Shown: positions 9,259 through 18,399, counted from the stretch's first letter. The stretch is DNA of 64,000 nucleotides from Natrinema amylolyticus_A (GCF_042678045.1 NZ_JBHUDI010000009.1:186001-250000), one strand, 5' to 3'. Notes: a model not told the origin generated them from the sequence alone. Translations and numbers: made by a program.

Positions 9259-9297
9259 TACGGTCTGACGGGTGCTCCAGAACGGTTTGACAGCAGG

Positions 9298-10068
9298 CTA
9301 TACGTGGTCGGCGGGCAGCAGGTCCTCGAACTCCTGGGCTGCGAGCCACTCACAGAGTGCGACGAGCTGGTCGCTCGCGGCCTCGAACAGTTGTGCGCCC
9401 TTCTCGGCCGTCGCGTCCGTCTGATCGCCGAACACGCCGTTGTCGCTGTTGTCGATCGCGTCGTAGAACGTCCGCGAGCCATGTTTGACCGTTCCGGCGT
9501 CCTCGACGCTCGCCACGCCAGTGTCTCGGGCCTCTGCCAGACGGTCGTCGTGAACCAGCTCCGGCTCGAGGTACTTGATCATCGCCGTCTCTTTCGGCCC
9601 GCCGTGAGGACCGTTCTGGGCGAAGAGCTCGTCGACCAATTCCGGTATCGACTCGTCCCACATCCACTCGATCGCGTAGGCGACTTCCTCCTGCCGGAGT
9701 CGCGCTCCGACCTCCCGGAGGTGCTGGACGTTGCCGCCGTGGGCGTTGACGTAGATCACGCGGTCGATTCCGTGGGCAGTGAGGTTTCGCGTCAGCGACT
9801 CCATGTACTGGCGAAACGCCGGTGGCTCGACCCACATCGTCCCGTGGAACTGCCGGTGGTGGCCGCTGACGCCGACGTTGATCGTTGGGGTACAGAGATA
9901 GCCCGTTCGATCGGCGGCCTCCCGGGCGAACGCCTCGGCGATCAGATGGTCGGTCGCCTCCGGCAGGTGCGGCCCGTGCTGTTCCGTCGATCCGAGTGGC
10001 ACGAGCGCGAGCGATTCCGATTCGAAGTACGTCTCGAGATCCGGCCACGCTTCGTCGGCGAGGTACAT
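9298..10068 (-). CDS. Creatininase-family amidohydrolase (candidate ArfB-type formamide hydrolase)
   Basis: A 256-residue creatininase-fold metal hydrolase of usual length. The metal-binding motifs are visible: Glu and His in STEQHGPHLP, Asp in EATDHL, His in NAHGGN, and a Glu in GPKETAM. In archaea this family includes ArfB (MJ0116 type), which removes formate from the GTP cyclohydrolase III product in riboflavin and F420 synthesis. A GTP cyclohydrolase III gene lies 10 kb away at 20386, making that role plausible but not proven; other haloarchaeal members may be true creatininases or mycofactocin-like proteins. Confidence 0.8.
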   Translation of the reverse strand: MYLADEAWPDLETYFESESLALVPLGSTEQHGPHLPEATDHLIAEAFAREAADRTGYLCTPTINVGVSGHHRQFHGTMWVEPPAFRQYMESLTRNLTAHGIDRVIYVNAHGGNVQHLREVGARLRQEEVAYAIEWMWDESIPELVDELFAQNGPHGGPKETAMIKYLEPELVHDDRLAEARDTGVASVEDAGTVKHGSRTFYDAIDNSDNGVFGDQTDATAEKGAQLFEAASDQLVALCEWLAAQEFEDLLPADHV

Positions 10069-10829
10069 ACGTACCCTCTCGTGTGTCGATCACCAATAGC
10101 GTAGTGTGAAAGACCAGCACACGAACGCACGCCGCCCGGAAGCGAGAAAAAGCGCCGAGAGCCGCGTCGAAGCGATGTCTGGCCGGAACACGAGGATCCA
10201 ACACGTGGAAACCCGTCGCTGACGAGGTGTCGTCGGTAATACCATATTACCGAAACCGGTGTCCTGGCGTGAACGAACGAGCGTGCTGCCGGGCTTGTTT
10301 CGTCGATGTCGCTGGTTCCTCGGCCGGAGAACGAGTTTATTTTGATTTTTGAGGCAGAGACGGGACGAACACCCAATCAGATTGCTGATTCATCATGGGA
10401 TCAGAATCGAGGGCGAATCGACACGCCGCGATCCGTGTCCCGAGTCCGGAACGCCCGTGCGTGATCGCGGTCGCCCCGATGCGCTCGACACACGACCGGT
10501 CGTACTCTATGCGTGAAACTGGACACGTTCGGTCGCCCGATGAGAGAGCGACGTTTCAGTCACGACTGATTGGTCTCTCCCCGTGCTCTCGGCTCGGTCA
10601 CAACACGTGTTTATCGCCTGCCTGCGTGCGAATCGATTCGTGATCGATCGCGCTCGTTTTCGGCGTTCCGATCGGAACCCGTATCGATACGTCACGGTAC
10701 GGCGAGCGCGCAATTCGCCGTAACGCACACTTCAATCGTCGCGACCGCGTGAAACGTGACCTGTTAGTTTCACTACTGATTGATAGGCACTCAATTACAA
10801 AGGACGGACGGACCGACGAGAATCAGTAC
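10069..10829. other. Gene-poor 0.76-kb interval
   Basis: No convincing gene is seen. Short frames here encode Arg/Ser-rich peptides unlike haloarchaeal protein. The interval holds a perfect inverted repeat at 10233-10253, a T-rich tract near 10337-10350, and the promoter of the following MscS-like gene. No tRNA or known RNA is recognised. Confidence 0.6.
10233..10253. promoter_or_regulatory. Perfect 21-bp inverted repeat
   Basis: The arms TCGGTAAT and ATTACCGA are perfect 8-bp inverted repeats around ACCAT. The site is about 165 bp upstream of the creatininase-family gene start (10068, minus) in otherwise empty DNA. The dyad size suits a dimeric regulator binding site, but no regulator is identified. 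Confidence 0.4.
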
Positions 10830-11642
10830 ATGGTACTCCGATATCCCGCTCAAGCACAGGTTCCCGAGTGGCTACAAGACCCGGTCGCGGAGCTCGTCAC
10901 GTTCCTTCCACGTCTCGTTGGCGCGCTGGTGATCCTCGCTATCGGCTGGATCATCGGCCGAGTGGCCGCAGGCGCCGTCCGCCGGCTCGCCGACGGCGTC
11001 GAACTCGATCGAATGGTCCTCGAGACGCCGCTCGGACGCATCCTCGGGGGCACTGAACAGGCCGTCTCGAGTGCGTTCGGGACGCTGGCGAAGTGGTTCG
11101 TCTACGCGCTCGCGATTCTCGCGGCTGCGAACGCACTCGCGATCGCGACGCTGTCGGAGTGGATCTCGACGGCGGTGTCGTACCTGCCGGCCTTCATCGC
11201 CGGGCTGGCGGTCATCGTCCTCGGGTTCGTCGTCGCGGACTTCATCGGCGACGCGATCGAACGGACCCGCGCGGCGACCCAGACGGCCTACACAACCTGG
11301 TTCGCCACCGGTGCGCGGATGTTCCTCTACTTCACGGCGATCGTCATCGGTCTCGACACGATGGGGATCGACGTCGGCATCCTCTACGTGTTTGCCCGGG
11401 CACTCGCGTGGGGACTCGGCGCGGCCATCGCCATCGGCGCTGGCGTCGCGTTCGGCTGGGGCGGCAAGGACTACGTCGCCGACAACATCGACCGCTGGAT
11501 GAGCCGGACGAGCGAGGTCGCACCCGGCGAGAGCGAGTCCACCGGGAGCCAGTCTCGCGCCGGCGACCGCACCGGTAGCAGTCCAAGCACCGACCGTGAA
11601 CCGGGGTCCGAGCCCGGTCCCGGACCGACCGACGACGATTAG
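10830..11642 (+). CDS. MscS-like small-conductance channel family membrane protein
   Basis: A 270-residue membrane protein with about four to five hydrophobic helices (for example LVGALVILAIGWIIGRVAAG). The helix and Gly-Ala pattern GAGVAFGWGGKDYVADNID near residue 210 is typical of the conserved-TM-helix/MscS-like family. The acidic Ser/Gly-rich tail after residue 235 is probably disordered. A role as a mechanosensitive channel is by family only; the full MscS beta domain is not obvious. Start chosen at the ATG at 10830, since the upstream extension is not protein-like. Confidence 0.75.
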   Translation: MVLRYPAQAQVPEWLQDPVAELVTFLPRLVGALVILAIGWIIGRVAAGAVRRLADGVELDRMVLETPLGRILGGTEQAVSSAFGTLAKWFVYALAILAAANALAIATLSEWISTAVSYLPAFIAGLAVIVLGFVVADFIGDAIERTRAATQTAYTTWFATGARMFLYFTAIVIGLDTMGIDVGILYVFARALAWGLGAAIAIGAGVAFGWGGKDYVADNIDRWMSRTSEVAPGESESTGSQSRAGDRTGSSPSTDREPGSEPGPGPTDDD

Positions 11643-11835
11643 TGCTACTGGACAGAAGTCGATACGAAGCCGGTCGCATGTATGCGGCCGTCACCTGTAG
11701 AGACGGCCGCGAATTCGCGACCGGGTTCACGTCGTTCTGTCCGGCAGTATAACCGCACGGCCCCGCCTGCGGTCGCTCTCGACACGACGCGGCACCTGAC
11801 GAGGCCGGTCACGCACTCGACCGCGGCGGCGACGA

Positions 11836-12366
11836 TCAGTCGGCTTCGATCTCGCTCGTGGCTCGAGCAGCCGGACCGTCGGCCTCGTCGTCCGGAAAGA
11901 GTGGCTTGACCGGCACGATCACGTGGGCTCGCACGAGGTCTCCGTCGTTCAGTCGCCACTTCCTGAGGTGCACAATCGAACGGGAGCCGCTGTAGCCGTC
12001 CTCGATCCGCTCGCAGACCGCATCGAACGCCGCCTCGTCGAACAGGTCGTCCGAGACGTGGTCCGTCACGACTGCGATGCTCCCGCGCCGAGCGTAGACG
12101 TCGAGACGCCCTTCGAAGATGTGCTCTACGTCCTCGATCCAACTGTGGATCTCGCCGACCGTCGGCCGATCCGGTGCCGTCGGAAAGGTGATCGACGCCT
12201 GATACTGGTCGGGGCGTTCCCGGACGTGTCGCTTCCAGAGTCGTCCTAGATGCTGTGTGACTCCGGTTCCGGGCACCCGCGACGCGATGTCGGTCGCTCG
12301 GCCAGCCGCGGTCGACACGCGCCGTCGAAGATGGGTGGTGGGATCGACTCGATCGCGTTCCCTCAT
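11836..12366 (-). CDS. Hypothetical haloarchaeal protein
   Basis: A 176-residue protein without membrane segments or recognised motifs. It has a basic N-terminal 45 residues followed by an acidic alpha/beta domain (PTVGEIHSWIEDVEHIFEG, SIAVVTDHVSDDLFDEAAF). The acidic composition marks it as the coding frame here, as against an Arg-rich overlapping frame. It is divergent from the small membrane protein at 12506. Function unknown. Confidence 0.6.
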   Translation of the reverse strand: MRERDRVDPTTHLRRRVSTAAGRATDIASRVPGTGVTQHLGRLWKRHVRERPDQYQASITFPTAPDRPTVGEIHSWIEDVEHIFEGRLDVYARRGSIAVVTDHVSDDLFDEAAFDAVCERIEDGYSGSRSIVHLRKWRLNDGDLVRAHVIVPVKPLFPDDEADGPAARATSEIEAD

Positions 12367-12505
12367 TCGTTCTCACGTTCGAGTTGCGGGCATGGGTAAT
12401 ACGTCCTTTGTTGTCGAAAACGATACCTCAACAAGAAAGTCACGCGAGCGTGTGTATTGTTGCTTCGCGAGAGTTTTGTACAATCCGTTACTACCGCGGG
12501 ACAGA

Positions 12506-12958
12506 ATGCCTCGAACAGGGCCCACCCGCTCGATTGCCCGCCTCATCGGATCCGTCGCGATCGTCGCCGTCGGCGTCGCGGGTAATACCGGCTTTGACAC
12601 CCCGACCCGTACGATTCCGGCCCTCGTTTTGATTGCGGTCGGCATTGCCGGAATCACGAGTACTGTACGGGAAGCCGAAACGGCACAGCTTCGACGCGTG
12701 GCGAAACGATGGTGGGTGCTTGCCTTCGCGACCTTCCTCCCCTACGGGCTGGCGACTGCCCCCGACAGCGAAGCGGCGGCCGCCGTCGGTGACGCGTTCG
12801 CTGGCCCGGTCGCGGGGCTCGTCCTCGAGTCGATCGCCGGTGCGACAGCCCTCTGTGCCGTGTCGATGTCGGTCCTGTATGCCTTCGCCTGGTACGGGAT
12901 CCATCCGGGACGGCCAACGCCCGAAGAGCGCGTCCTCGCCGACGGCGGCGACGACTGA
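12506..12958 (+). CDS. Small four-helix membrane protein, first of a tandem pair
   Basis: A 150-residue protein with four hydrophobic segments and an acidic tail (PTPEERVLADGGDD). The next gene encodes a protein of the same size, helix layout and tail, suggesting duplication. The start at ATG 12506 fits the first helix; the longer frame back to 12257 encodes an Arg/Ser-rich extension and is rejected. Function unknown. Confidence 0.65.
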   Translation: MPRTGPTRSIARLIGSVAIVAVGVAGNTGFDTPTRTIPALVLIAVGIAGITSTVREAETAQLRRVAKRWWVLAFATFLPYGLATAPDSEAAAAVGDAFAGPVAGLVLESIAGATALCAVSMSVLYAFAWYGIHPGRPTPEERVLADGGDD

Positions 12959-13094
12959 TCCGTTCACAGGTTCTCGGTACGGCTCAGGGCGAGTTGCGTG
13001 CCCGCCGGCACTGACTGGAGTTCCGTACGAGCACGCATCGGCTGCAGTCAGCCAACAGCTATATATTCCGGCACCGACTCAACCCGGCAAAGCG

Positions 13095-13544
13095 GTGCAC
13101 GACGTGATTCCGACACTACCCGATTCGGATCGACCCCTGCTCGCCGCCTCGCTCGCCTGTTTCGCCGTCGCCGGCGTCACGACCACCGCCGTCGACGGAG
13201 TCGAACTAACGACCGGAGCGACCGCGCTCGCAATTGTCGGCGTTTACGGCGTCGCTCGCTACGCCCAGTCCGTCACACGGCGGACGCTCGCACACACAGC
13301 ACTGGGCCTGTGGCTTTCGTTCATCGGGATCGCCGGCACGCACGCCGTCGGCCTCGAGACAGTCGGCACCGTCGCGCCGGGACCCGCCGCGGTGACGGTC
13401 GTCGCGCTCACCGCAGTCACCTGGGCGACGCTGCTCGCGGCCGCCGGCACGACGATCTTTCTCGGCTGCCGGGAGTACGGCTCCCCGGCTCCGGCAGACG
13501 AACAGGTCCTCGAGGGCGAGGCCTCCGATTACTCGACGCGGTAA
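13095..13544 (+). CDS. Small four-helix membrane protein, second of a tandem pair
   Basis: A 149-residue membrane protein with four hydrophobic segments and tail PADEQVLEGEASD, resembling the upstream gene product. No ATG is suitably placed; the start is GTG at 13095 or GTG at 13104. A TATA-like CTATATATTCC at 13049-13059 is about 40 bp upstream and fits a short leader. The stop overlaps the convergent methyltransferase gene by 16 bp. Function unknown. Confidence 0.6.
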   Translation: MHDVIPTLPDSDRPLLAASLACFAVAGVTTTAVDGVELTTGATALAIVGVYGVARYAQSVTRRTLAHTALGLWLSFIGIAGTHAVGLETVGTVAPGPAAVTVVALTAVTWATLLAAAGTTIFLGCREYGSPAPADEQVLEGEASDYSTR

Positions 13545-14197
13545 CTCACCGCAATCCCTTCGCCGAGCGGGACGATCACCGTCTCGAAAGCCGGATCGGC
13601 ACGGACCGTCTCGAGGTAGTCGATAATTCCCTGTGTGTGTTCGTTCGTCTCGTCCGCTGGCGTGCCCTCGGCCCACGCGAGCAGGTCGTCGAAGTCGACG
13701 ACACTGGCCGTGATCGCGTTGTCGGCGATGACGACGCCGCCAACCGGGACCCTCGAGCGGACGGCCTCGAATGCATCGGCGTATCTGTGCTTCTCGTGGT
13801 CGATCAACACCACGTCGAACGGCCCGTCGTAGCGGTCGATCGCCGCCATCGCGTCGCCGTGTTCGTATCGTGCGATCGCGTCGTAGCCACCCGCGGCCAT
13901 GTACTCGCGGGCGAGCTCGAGTTCGTCCGCGTCGACTTCGGTAAGGACGATCTCGCCGTCGCCGGGGAGGGCCTCGGCGAACCAGTAGGCGGAGTAGCCA
14001 TATCCGGAGCCGAACTCGAAGATCCGCTCGGCACCGGTCAGTTGAGCGACGAGCCGGAGGAACGCGCCGACCTCCGGGCCGACGTGGGGAAAGCCCTCCG
14101 CAGCGGCGTACTCGTCCATCTCGATTAGCGTCTCGTCGGGGTCCGGACCGGCTGCACGGACGAAGCGGGCGATGTCGTCGGTGAGAACGTCGGTCAT
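13529..14197 (-). CDS. SAM-dependent O-methyltransferase (class I, COMT/PCMT-like group)
   Basis: A 222-residue Rossmann methyltransferase of the O-methyltransferase family 3 type. SAM motif I is FEFGSGYGYSAYWFAE, with an acidic residue closing the second strand (LTEVD). The divalent-metal/substrate region is in DVVLIDHEKHRY and IADNAI. The substrate is not predictable. ATG start at 14195-14197; the upstream extension is rejected. Its 3' end overlaps the convergent small membrane protein gene. Confidence 0.85.
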   Translation of the reverse strand: MTDVLTDDIARFVRAAGPDPDETLIEMDEYAAAEGFPHVGPEVGAFLRLVAQLTGAERIFEFGSGYGYSAYWFAEALPGDGEIVLTEVDADELELAREYMAAGGYDAIARYEHGDAMAAIDRYDGPFDVVLIDHEKHRYADAFEAVRSRVPVGGVVIADNAITASVVDFDDLLAWAEGTPADETNEHTQGIIDYLETVRADPAFETVIVPLGEGIAVSYRVE

Positions 14198-14386
14198 ACG
14201 CGAGCATACCGGCCGCCAGCACAAATAGACTGCCGGACACTCCGGTCAGCCACTGTTCGCACGCGAGCCGCCGTCGCGATTCTCTCGCTGCACCGTCCCA
14301 CTGCCCGTCCGCGTCGGCCTGCCAGTCAGGGGTTCGTGGGAGCGACAGTATCCTTTTTGCCGCTCGAAACCATCCCTTCGACCGAC

Positions 14387-14827
14387 ATGTCTGCCGACCA
14401 CACCCTCGCCGAGGCAGTCGATAATCTGGTGTACGAACCCGTACAGGTCCACGACCACGGTATCGACCTGACGGTCGCCGCCGTCTACGAGGTCGCTGCC
14501 CCCGGTAGCATCGACTTCGGCGGCGACGAACTCGAAGACGCCGACCTCGAGCCGGTTCCGACCGAGCTCGCGGCCCCCGACGACGAGTACGGCTGGTGGC
14601 ACCTCGAGGGTGGCCAGTACGTGATCCAGCACAACGAGTTTCTGACGGACCTCGAACAACCGGTCCAACTCCAGCCGCGCAACGAACTGCTGGCCCGTGG
14701 CGGCTCGCATCCCTCGATGCTGGTGCGAGATCACCTGCCGCTGATGCCGCTGTCGGTCGCCGACGGCGGCCTCGAGCTCAAGGAGAACGCGCGGGTGTCG
14801 ACGCTGCTGTCGGATCAAGCTCCGTGA
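14387..14827 (+). CDS. dCTP deaminase/dUTPase family protein
   Basis: A 146-residue nucleotide-metabolism enzyme of the trimeric dUTPase/dCTP deaminase fold. Visible markers are the HGIDLTVAAVYEV strand, GGQYVIQHNEF, and the region around QPRNELLARGGSH that carries the phosphate-binding residues. It is shorter than classical dCTP deaminase. I cannot decide between dUTP hydrolysis, dCTP deamination or both. A TATA-like element (TATCCTTTTT, 14348-14357) lies about 35 bp upstream. Confidence 0.75.
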   Translation: MSADHTLAEAVDNLVYEPVQVHDHGIDLTVAAVYEVAAPGSIDFGGDELEDADLEPVPTELAAPDDEYGWWHLEGGQYVIQHNEFLTDLEQPVQLQPRNELLARGGSHPSMLVRDHLPLMPLSVADGGLELKENARVSTLLSDQAP

Positions 14828-14924
14828 GGAGCCGATCGCGATTGCGCCAGAATCGAACGACAATCGTCCGATCCGTGTTGTGAAGCAGTATATTTACCAT
14901 CAGGCTCCCTAGCCTGCGGTACTG

Positions 14925-15539
14925 ATGTATCAGGAGATCCTCGTTCCGACGGACGGGAGCGACGGGACCCGGCAGTCGCTCACGCACGGACTCACGCTCG
15001 CGGAGCGATTCGATGCGACGATCCACGCACTGTCGGTCGTTCCGGAGGGGCCACTGGGAACGCTCCAGACCGACGAGGGACACCCCGCCGCGGAGCGAGC
15101 CGTCGAGCGCGTCGAAACCGAAGCGACGCGCGAGGGGGTCGACGCCGTGACGGCGGTCGAACAGGGCGTGCCACACGAGGAAATACTCGCGTACGCCGAC
15201 GACCACGACATCGATATGATCGTCATGGGGACACAGGGTCGAACCGGCCTCGATCGGGTGCTCGTCGGCAGCGTCACCGAACGGATCGTCCGCATGGCCG
15301 ACATCCCCGTCGTCACCGTCCGGCTGAACGACGAGATTCGAATCGAGGACGCCGACGAGGCCGCCCGGATCGCGCGTAAAGCTGCCGGAGCGGACGGCTA
15401 TAACGACATCTCCGTCAGCGACGATCCATACCGAACCAGCGCCTCGTGGATCGTCCCCCTCGAGACCGATGCCGGGTCGCTCCACGTCCACGTCGACGCC
15501 GTGACGAGCGAAGCTCGTATCGCGAACGGTTCTGAGTAG
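14925..15539 (+). CDS. Universal stress protein (UspA) with C-terminal extension
   Basis: A 204-residue protein. Residues 1-140 are a Usp domain with start motif ILVPTDGSD and ATP-binding loop GTQGRTGLDRVLVGSVTERI. The remaining 60 residues form an acidic extension with a short beta-rich segment (YRTSASWIVPLE, HVHVDAVTSEARI) not found in simple Usp proteins. It probably binds ATP and acts in stress adaptation. TATATTTACC about 36 bp upstream suggests its own promoter. Confidence 0.88.
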   Translation: MYQEILVPTDGSDGTRQSLTHGLTLAERFDATIHALSVVPEGPLGTLQTDEGHPAAERAVERVETEATREGVDAVTAVEQGVPHEEILAYADDHDIDMIVMGTQGRTGLDRVLVGSVTERIVRMADIPVVTVRLNDEIRIEDADEAARIARKAAGADGYNDISVSDDPYRTSASWIVPLETDAGSLHVHVDAVTSEARIANGSE

Positions 15540-15572
15540 GATACTCACGAGGAGAGCACGCTCCGATCGGGC

Positions 15573-17138
15573 TCAGTCCTGGACGAACTCGCCGTCGCAG
15601 CTGTACTCCTGGAGTTTGATACTGTTTACCGATTCGGTCTCGTTGTACGGCTCCGAGGGCTGTGCCATGTAGTAGAGGTCGAGCCGCTCGAGGTCGGTCT
15701 CGTGATCGCCGTTCCAGCGTTCACAGAGATGGTTCGCCAGATACGATCGATGGTTCTCGTTATCGCCACTCCAGACGTTCGAGAGATACTTCCGCCAGCG
15801 AGTGGTTGGATAGACATCCTCGTGGCTCGATGGCGGACCCCAGCTGACCTCGGACCGATGGAGGGCATCGACCTCGGAGCCGTTTTCGAGTTCGGCCGGC
15901 GCGAGGAACCAGCCGTCGGTCCCGAGCGGTTCGGGAGCGAACATCCGCCACGACTGGGTAGTTTCGGTCGCCTCGAGTGCGGCCTCGCCGGGTTCGGGAA
16001 CGTCGGTGTAACCGACTGCCTGGGCGTTCGAGAGAACCACGAGCGTGAGAAAGAGCCAGGGAAGTATCGTCGAAAACAGCGTGCGCCCGCGGGCGACCCC
16101 AACGGTGAGGAGTCGCTGTGGTGCTGGTGCAGCGGTCGGGAGATCCTCGATTGTCGGTCCTTCGGGGAGGAGCGTCCGGAGTCGGGACATCGCACCGTGT
16201 AGCGGTCCCGTGAGGCCGATGCGAGTCGCCAGCGCGGTCACGCTATCCCAGACGACAGGTGGGTAGAACGGCACGAGCGCGGTGACGACGACCAGCGGAA
16301 AGATCCCGATCCGCATCGTCACGAGCATTCCGAGGTGCATCCCGGCGAACGCCGTCGCGAGCGCTGCTCGTGGACGGCCAGTAAGCACGATCAACAGCGG
16401 AGAACTGACCAGCAGTGCCGCCCACACGTACGTCATCACGCGCAGCAACTCGGGATACTCCGCGAGGACGTCGCCGAGCAGGAACGTGAACTGATAATCG
16501 AGACTGAAGACGTAGACGACTGCCTCGCCGTTGAACCACATGTCCCCACGACTCTTGTGGATCGCGTTCACGACGTACATGGCAACGATCTGTAGCAACA
16601 GCGCCATCGTCGCCACGTTCGAGACGGTCGCTCGAGGCTCGTCAGTGCGGCGAGCGTCGACGGCCCACCGCTCGCCCAGCGGCAAGAATATCGCCCAGAA
16701 CAGCAGGACCCGAAGCAACGTGTCCCCGCCGTTGAGGACCATCGGGTTCCGGGCGTGCAGCGAGAGGAGCAACAGCCACGAGCAGACCGTCGCGAGCCGG
16801 GTTCGATACCCGACAGTCATCGCGGCAGCGAAGACGGCGGCGACGACGAATAACACCGCAATCGCCCACGCCTCACCCGAGAGTGTGTGCAGCGAGTAGA
16901 CGGTCGAATAATCCGAGAACAACGCCGCCCGTGGGAGGACTCCCGAGTCGGTGTAGAACGCCTCGAGGTTCCGTGAGCGAAGTGCGAGATCAGTGAGCAA
17001 CAGCAGGCCGAGCGCGATCCGGAACGCGGCCAGCGCTCGCGTATCGATCGCAAACCGGTTCGCGATGCCGGCCGAGAGCCGATCGACGGTCTCCGAAAGC
17101 CGGCGGCGGACGTCAGATGAGGTGGTTCGTTCTTGCAT
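15573..17138 (-). CDS. HTTM-domain membrane protein (vitamin K-dependent gamma-carboxylase-like)
   Basis: A 521-residue protein with about eight to nine transmembrane helices in the first 390 residues. These include the HTTM signatures FRIALGLLLLTDLALR, YTDSGVLPR and the His/Asn-containing segment NAIHKSRGDMWFNGEAV. A soluble C-terminal domain contains TTQSWRMFAPEP, typical of the family, and ends in a region with Cys residues. The fold is shared with gamma-carboxylase, but activity in archaea is unproven. It is divergent, with a 130-bp gap, from a DCC-type thiol oxidoreductase gene, a pairing seen repeatedly for HTTM proteins. Confidence 0.82.
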   Translation of the reverse strand: MQERTTSSDVRRRLSETVDRLSAGIANRFAIDTRALAAFRIALGLLLLTDLALRSRNLEAFYTDSGVLPRAALFSDYSTVYSLHTLSGEAWAIAVLFVVAAVFAAAMTVGYRTRLATVCSWLLLLSLHARNPMVLNGGDTLLRVLLFWAIFLPLGERWAVDARRTDEPRATVSNVATMALLLQIVAMYVVNAIHKSRGDMWFNGEAVVYVFSLDYQFTFLLGDVLAEYPELLRVMTYVWAALLVSSPLLIVLTGRPRAALATAFAGMHLGMLVTMRIGIFPLVVVTALVPFYPPVVWDSVTALATRIGLTGPLHGAMSRLRTLLPEGPTIEDLPTAAPAPQRLLTVGVARGRTLFSTILPWLFLTLVVLSNAQAVGYTDVPEPGEAALEATETTQSWRMFAPEPLGTDGWFLAPAELENGSEVDALHRSEVSWGPPSSHEDVYPTTRWRKYLSNVWSGDNENHRSYLANHLCERWNGDHETDLERLDLYYMAQPSEPYNETESVNSIKLQEYSCDGEFVQD

Positions 17139-17268
17139 CGTCTGAACTAGATGTTCCGGTGTCCCGGGCAGATTGGCATAAGCTTGGTGTATCGTGAAAG
17201 ACACATTTGACCTATTGAGCATTGATCGGAACCCTGAACTACAGACACGCCGTATGGGGAGTCGTTCG

Positions 17269-17685
17269 ATGAGTCTCGAGATCCCGGCCGAGAATCCGAT
17301 CGTCCTGTTCGACGGGGTCTGTAACCTCTGTAACGGCTTCGTGCAGTTCATTGTCCCTCGAGATCCGGACGGGAAGATCCGTTTCGCGTCCCTCCAGTCC
17401 GACGTCGGGCAGGAGCTCCTCGAGGCACACGACCTCCCGACGGACACCCTGGAGTCGATCGTGCTGATCGAGGGCGAGGACTGCTACGTCAAGTCGGGTG
17501 CCGTCGCACGGATCGCCGCGCACCTGGGTGGGGTGTACGCGCTGCTATCGGCGTTGCGTTACCTCCCGCGGCCGATTCGCGACCGCGCCTACGACTTCGT
17601 CGCCGCCCGTCGCTATCGGTGGTTCGGGCAAAAAGACCAGTGTATGATGCCGACGGGGGACGTTCGATCGCGGTTTCTCGAGTAG
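17269..17685 (+). CDS. DCC-family thiol-disulfide oxidoreductase (DUF393)
   Basis: A 138-residue thioredoxin-like protein whose signature DGVCNLCNG gives the CxxC redox pair close to the N-terminus. It also has RFASLQSDVG and the C-terminal RYRWFG motif. It is thought to act in thiol redox chemistry, possibly for the neighbouring HTTM membrane protein. ATG 17269 is chosen because it lies just before the first strand; ATG 17254 and 17194 are alternatives. Confidence 0.88.
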   Translation: MSLEIPAENPIVLFDGVCNLCNGFVQFIVPRDPDGKIRFASLQSDVGQELLEAHDLPTDTLESIVLIEGEDCYVKSGAVARIAAHLGGVYALLSALRYLPRPIRDRAYDFVAARRYRWFGQKDQCMMPTGDVRSRFLE

Positions 17686-17797
17686 GTCTGGACCGGTATC
17701 TCCGTTCCGAGAGTGGTGTTCCGACGGTCGCGGGTTTCGTTACAAACCGTTCCCCACGTCGGCGTTTCGCTCACTCACGTCCGTTCGCGAGCAGAAA

Positions 17798-17871
17798 AGC
17801 CAGGGGTGGGATTTGAACCCACGAAGTCTCGATTACAAGTCGAGTGCATGAACCGCCCATGCTCCCCTGGC
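17798..17871 (-). tRNA. tRNA-Thr (anticodon TGT)
   Basis: A 74-nt cloverleaf. The acceptor stem GCCAGGG pairs with CCCTGGC, with discriminator U as usual for archaeal tRNA-Thr. The anticodon stem CTCGA/TCGAG holds loop CTTGTAA with anticodon TGT. The T arm is GTGGG-TTCAAAT-CCCAC. No intron is seen and CCA is not encoded. Confidence 0.96.
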
Positions 17872-17883
17872 GCTGGCTGTTGA

Positions 17884-18399
17884 TTAGCCGTCCTCCTTTG
17901 AATGTGTATCGTTTTCGTCCCGGTTTTCGAGCGGTCGCGCCATCGTCACCCGGAACTCGTCGTACCCCTCGCGCCGATAAAAGCGACGGGCCGCCTCGTT
18001 GTCGGCCATCACCTCGAGCAACACCTCGTCGGCACCGCGCTCGGCGGCTGCTTCCTCGGCCGCGTCGAGCAACGCGGCCCCGATACCGCGGTCACGAAAC
18101 GCGGGTTCGACGTAGATGTTCGAGAGCAGGCCGCGGGTACTGTCGAGTTCGAGAGAGCCACGCTCGATCGTGACCGAGGCGAAGCCGACGATCTCGCCCG
18201 CGAGCCGGGCGACGAGGAGGCCGTCGTTGATCTGGTAAGCCGCGAGCGTCTCGCGCATGGTCTCGCGGTTCGGGTCGGCGCGGACGGCCGAGTCGTGACG
18301 GCGCTGATCGCGGGCGAGTCGGACCCACAGGTCAGTGACCGTCTCGAGATCGTCCCGCGTGGCGAGTTCAATCGTCGGCTGCGGGTTGTTCGGGGGCAT
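17884..18399 (-). CDS. GNAT-family N-acetyltransferase
   Basis: A 171-residue acetyltransferase with a complete GNAT core. Acetyl-CoA binding motif A is in FRDRGIGAALLDAAEEAA, preceded by the strand LLSNIYVEPAF, and motif B is NEAARRFYRREGYDEF. The acceptor could be a protein, amino acid or other amine. Its start overlaps the end of pgk by 32 bp, so the two are probably co-transcribed and translationally coupled. Confidence 0.88.
   Translation of the reverse strand: MPPNNPQPTIELATRDDLETVTDLWVRLARDQRRHDSAVRADPNRETMRETLAAYQINDGLLVARLAGEIVGFASVTIERGSLELDSTRGLLSNIYVEPAFRDRGIGAALLDAAEEAAAERGADEVLLEVMADNEAARRFYRREGYDEFRVTMARPLENRDENDTHSKEDG

Noticed and set aside
10395..10643. An 82-residue plus-strand frame in the gene-poor gap
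   Set aside because: Basic and Ser-rich, with no acidic bias, no motif and no clear promoter.
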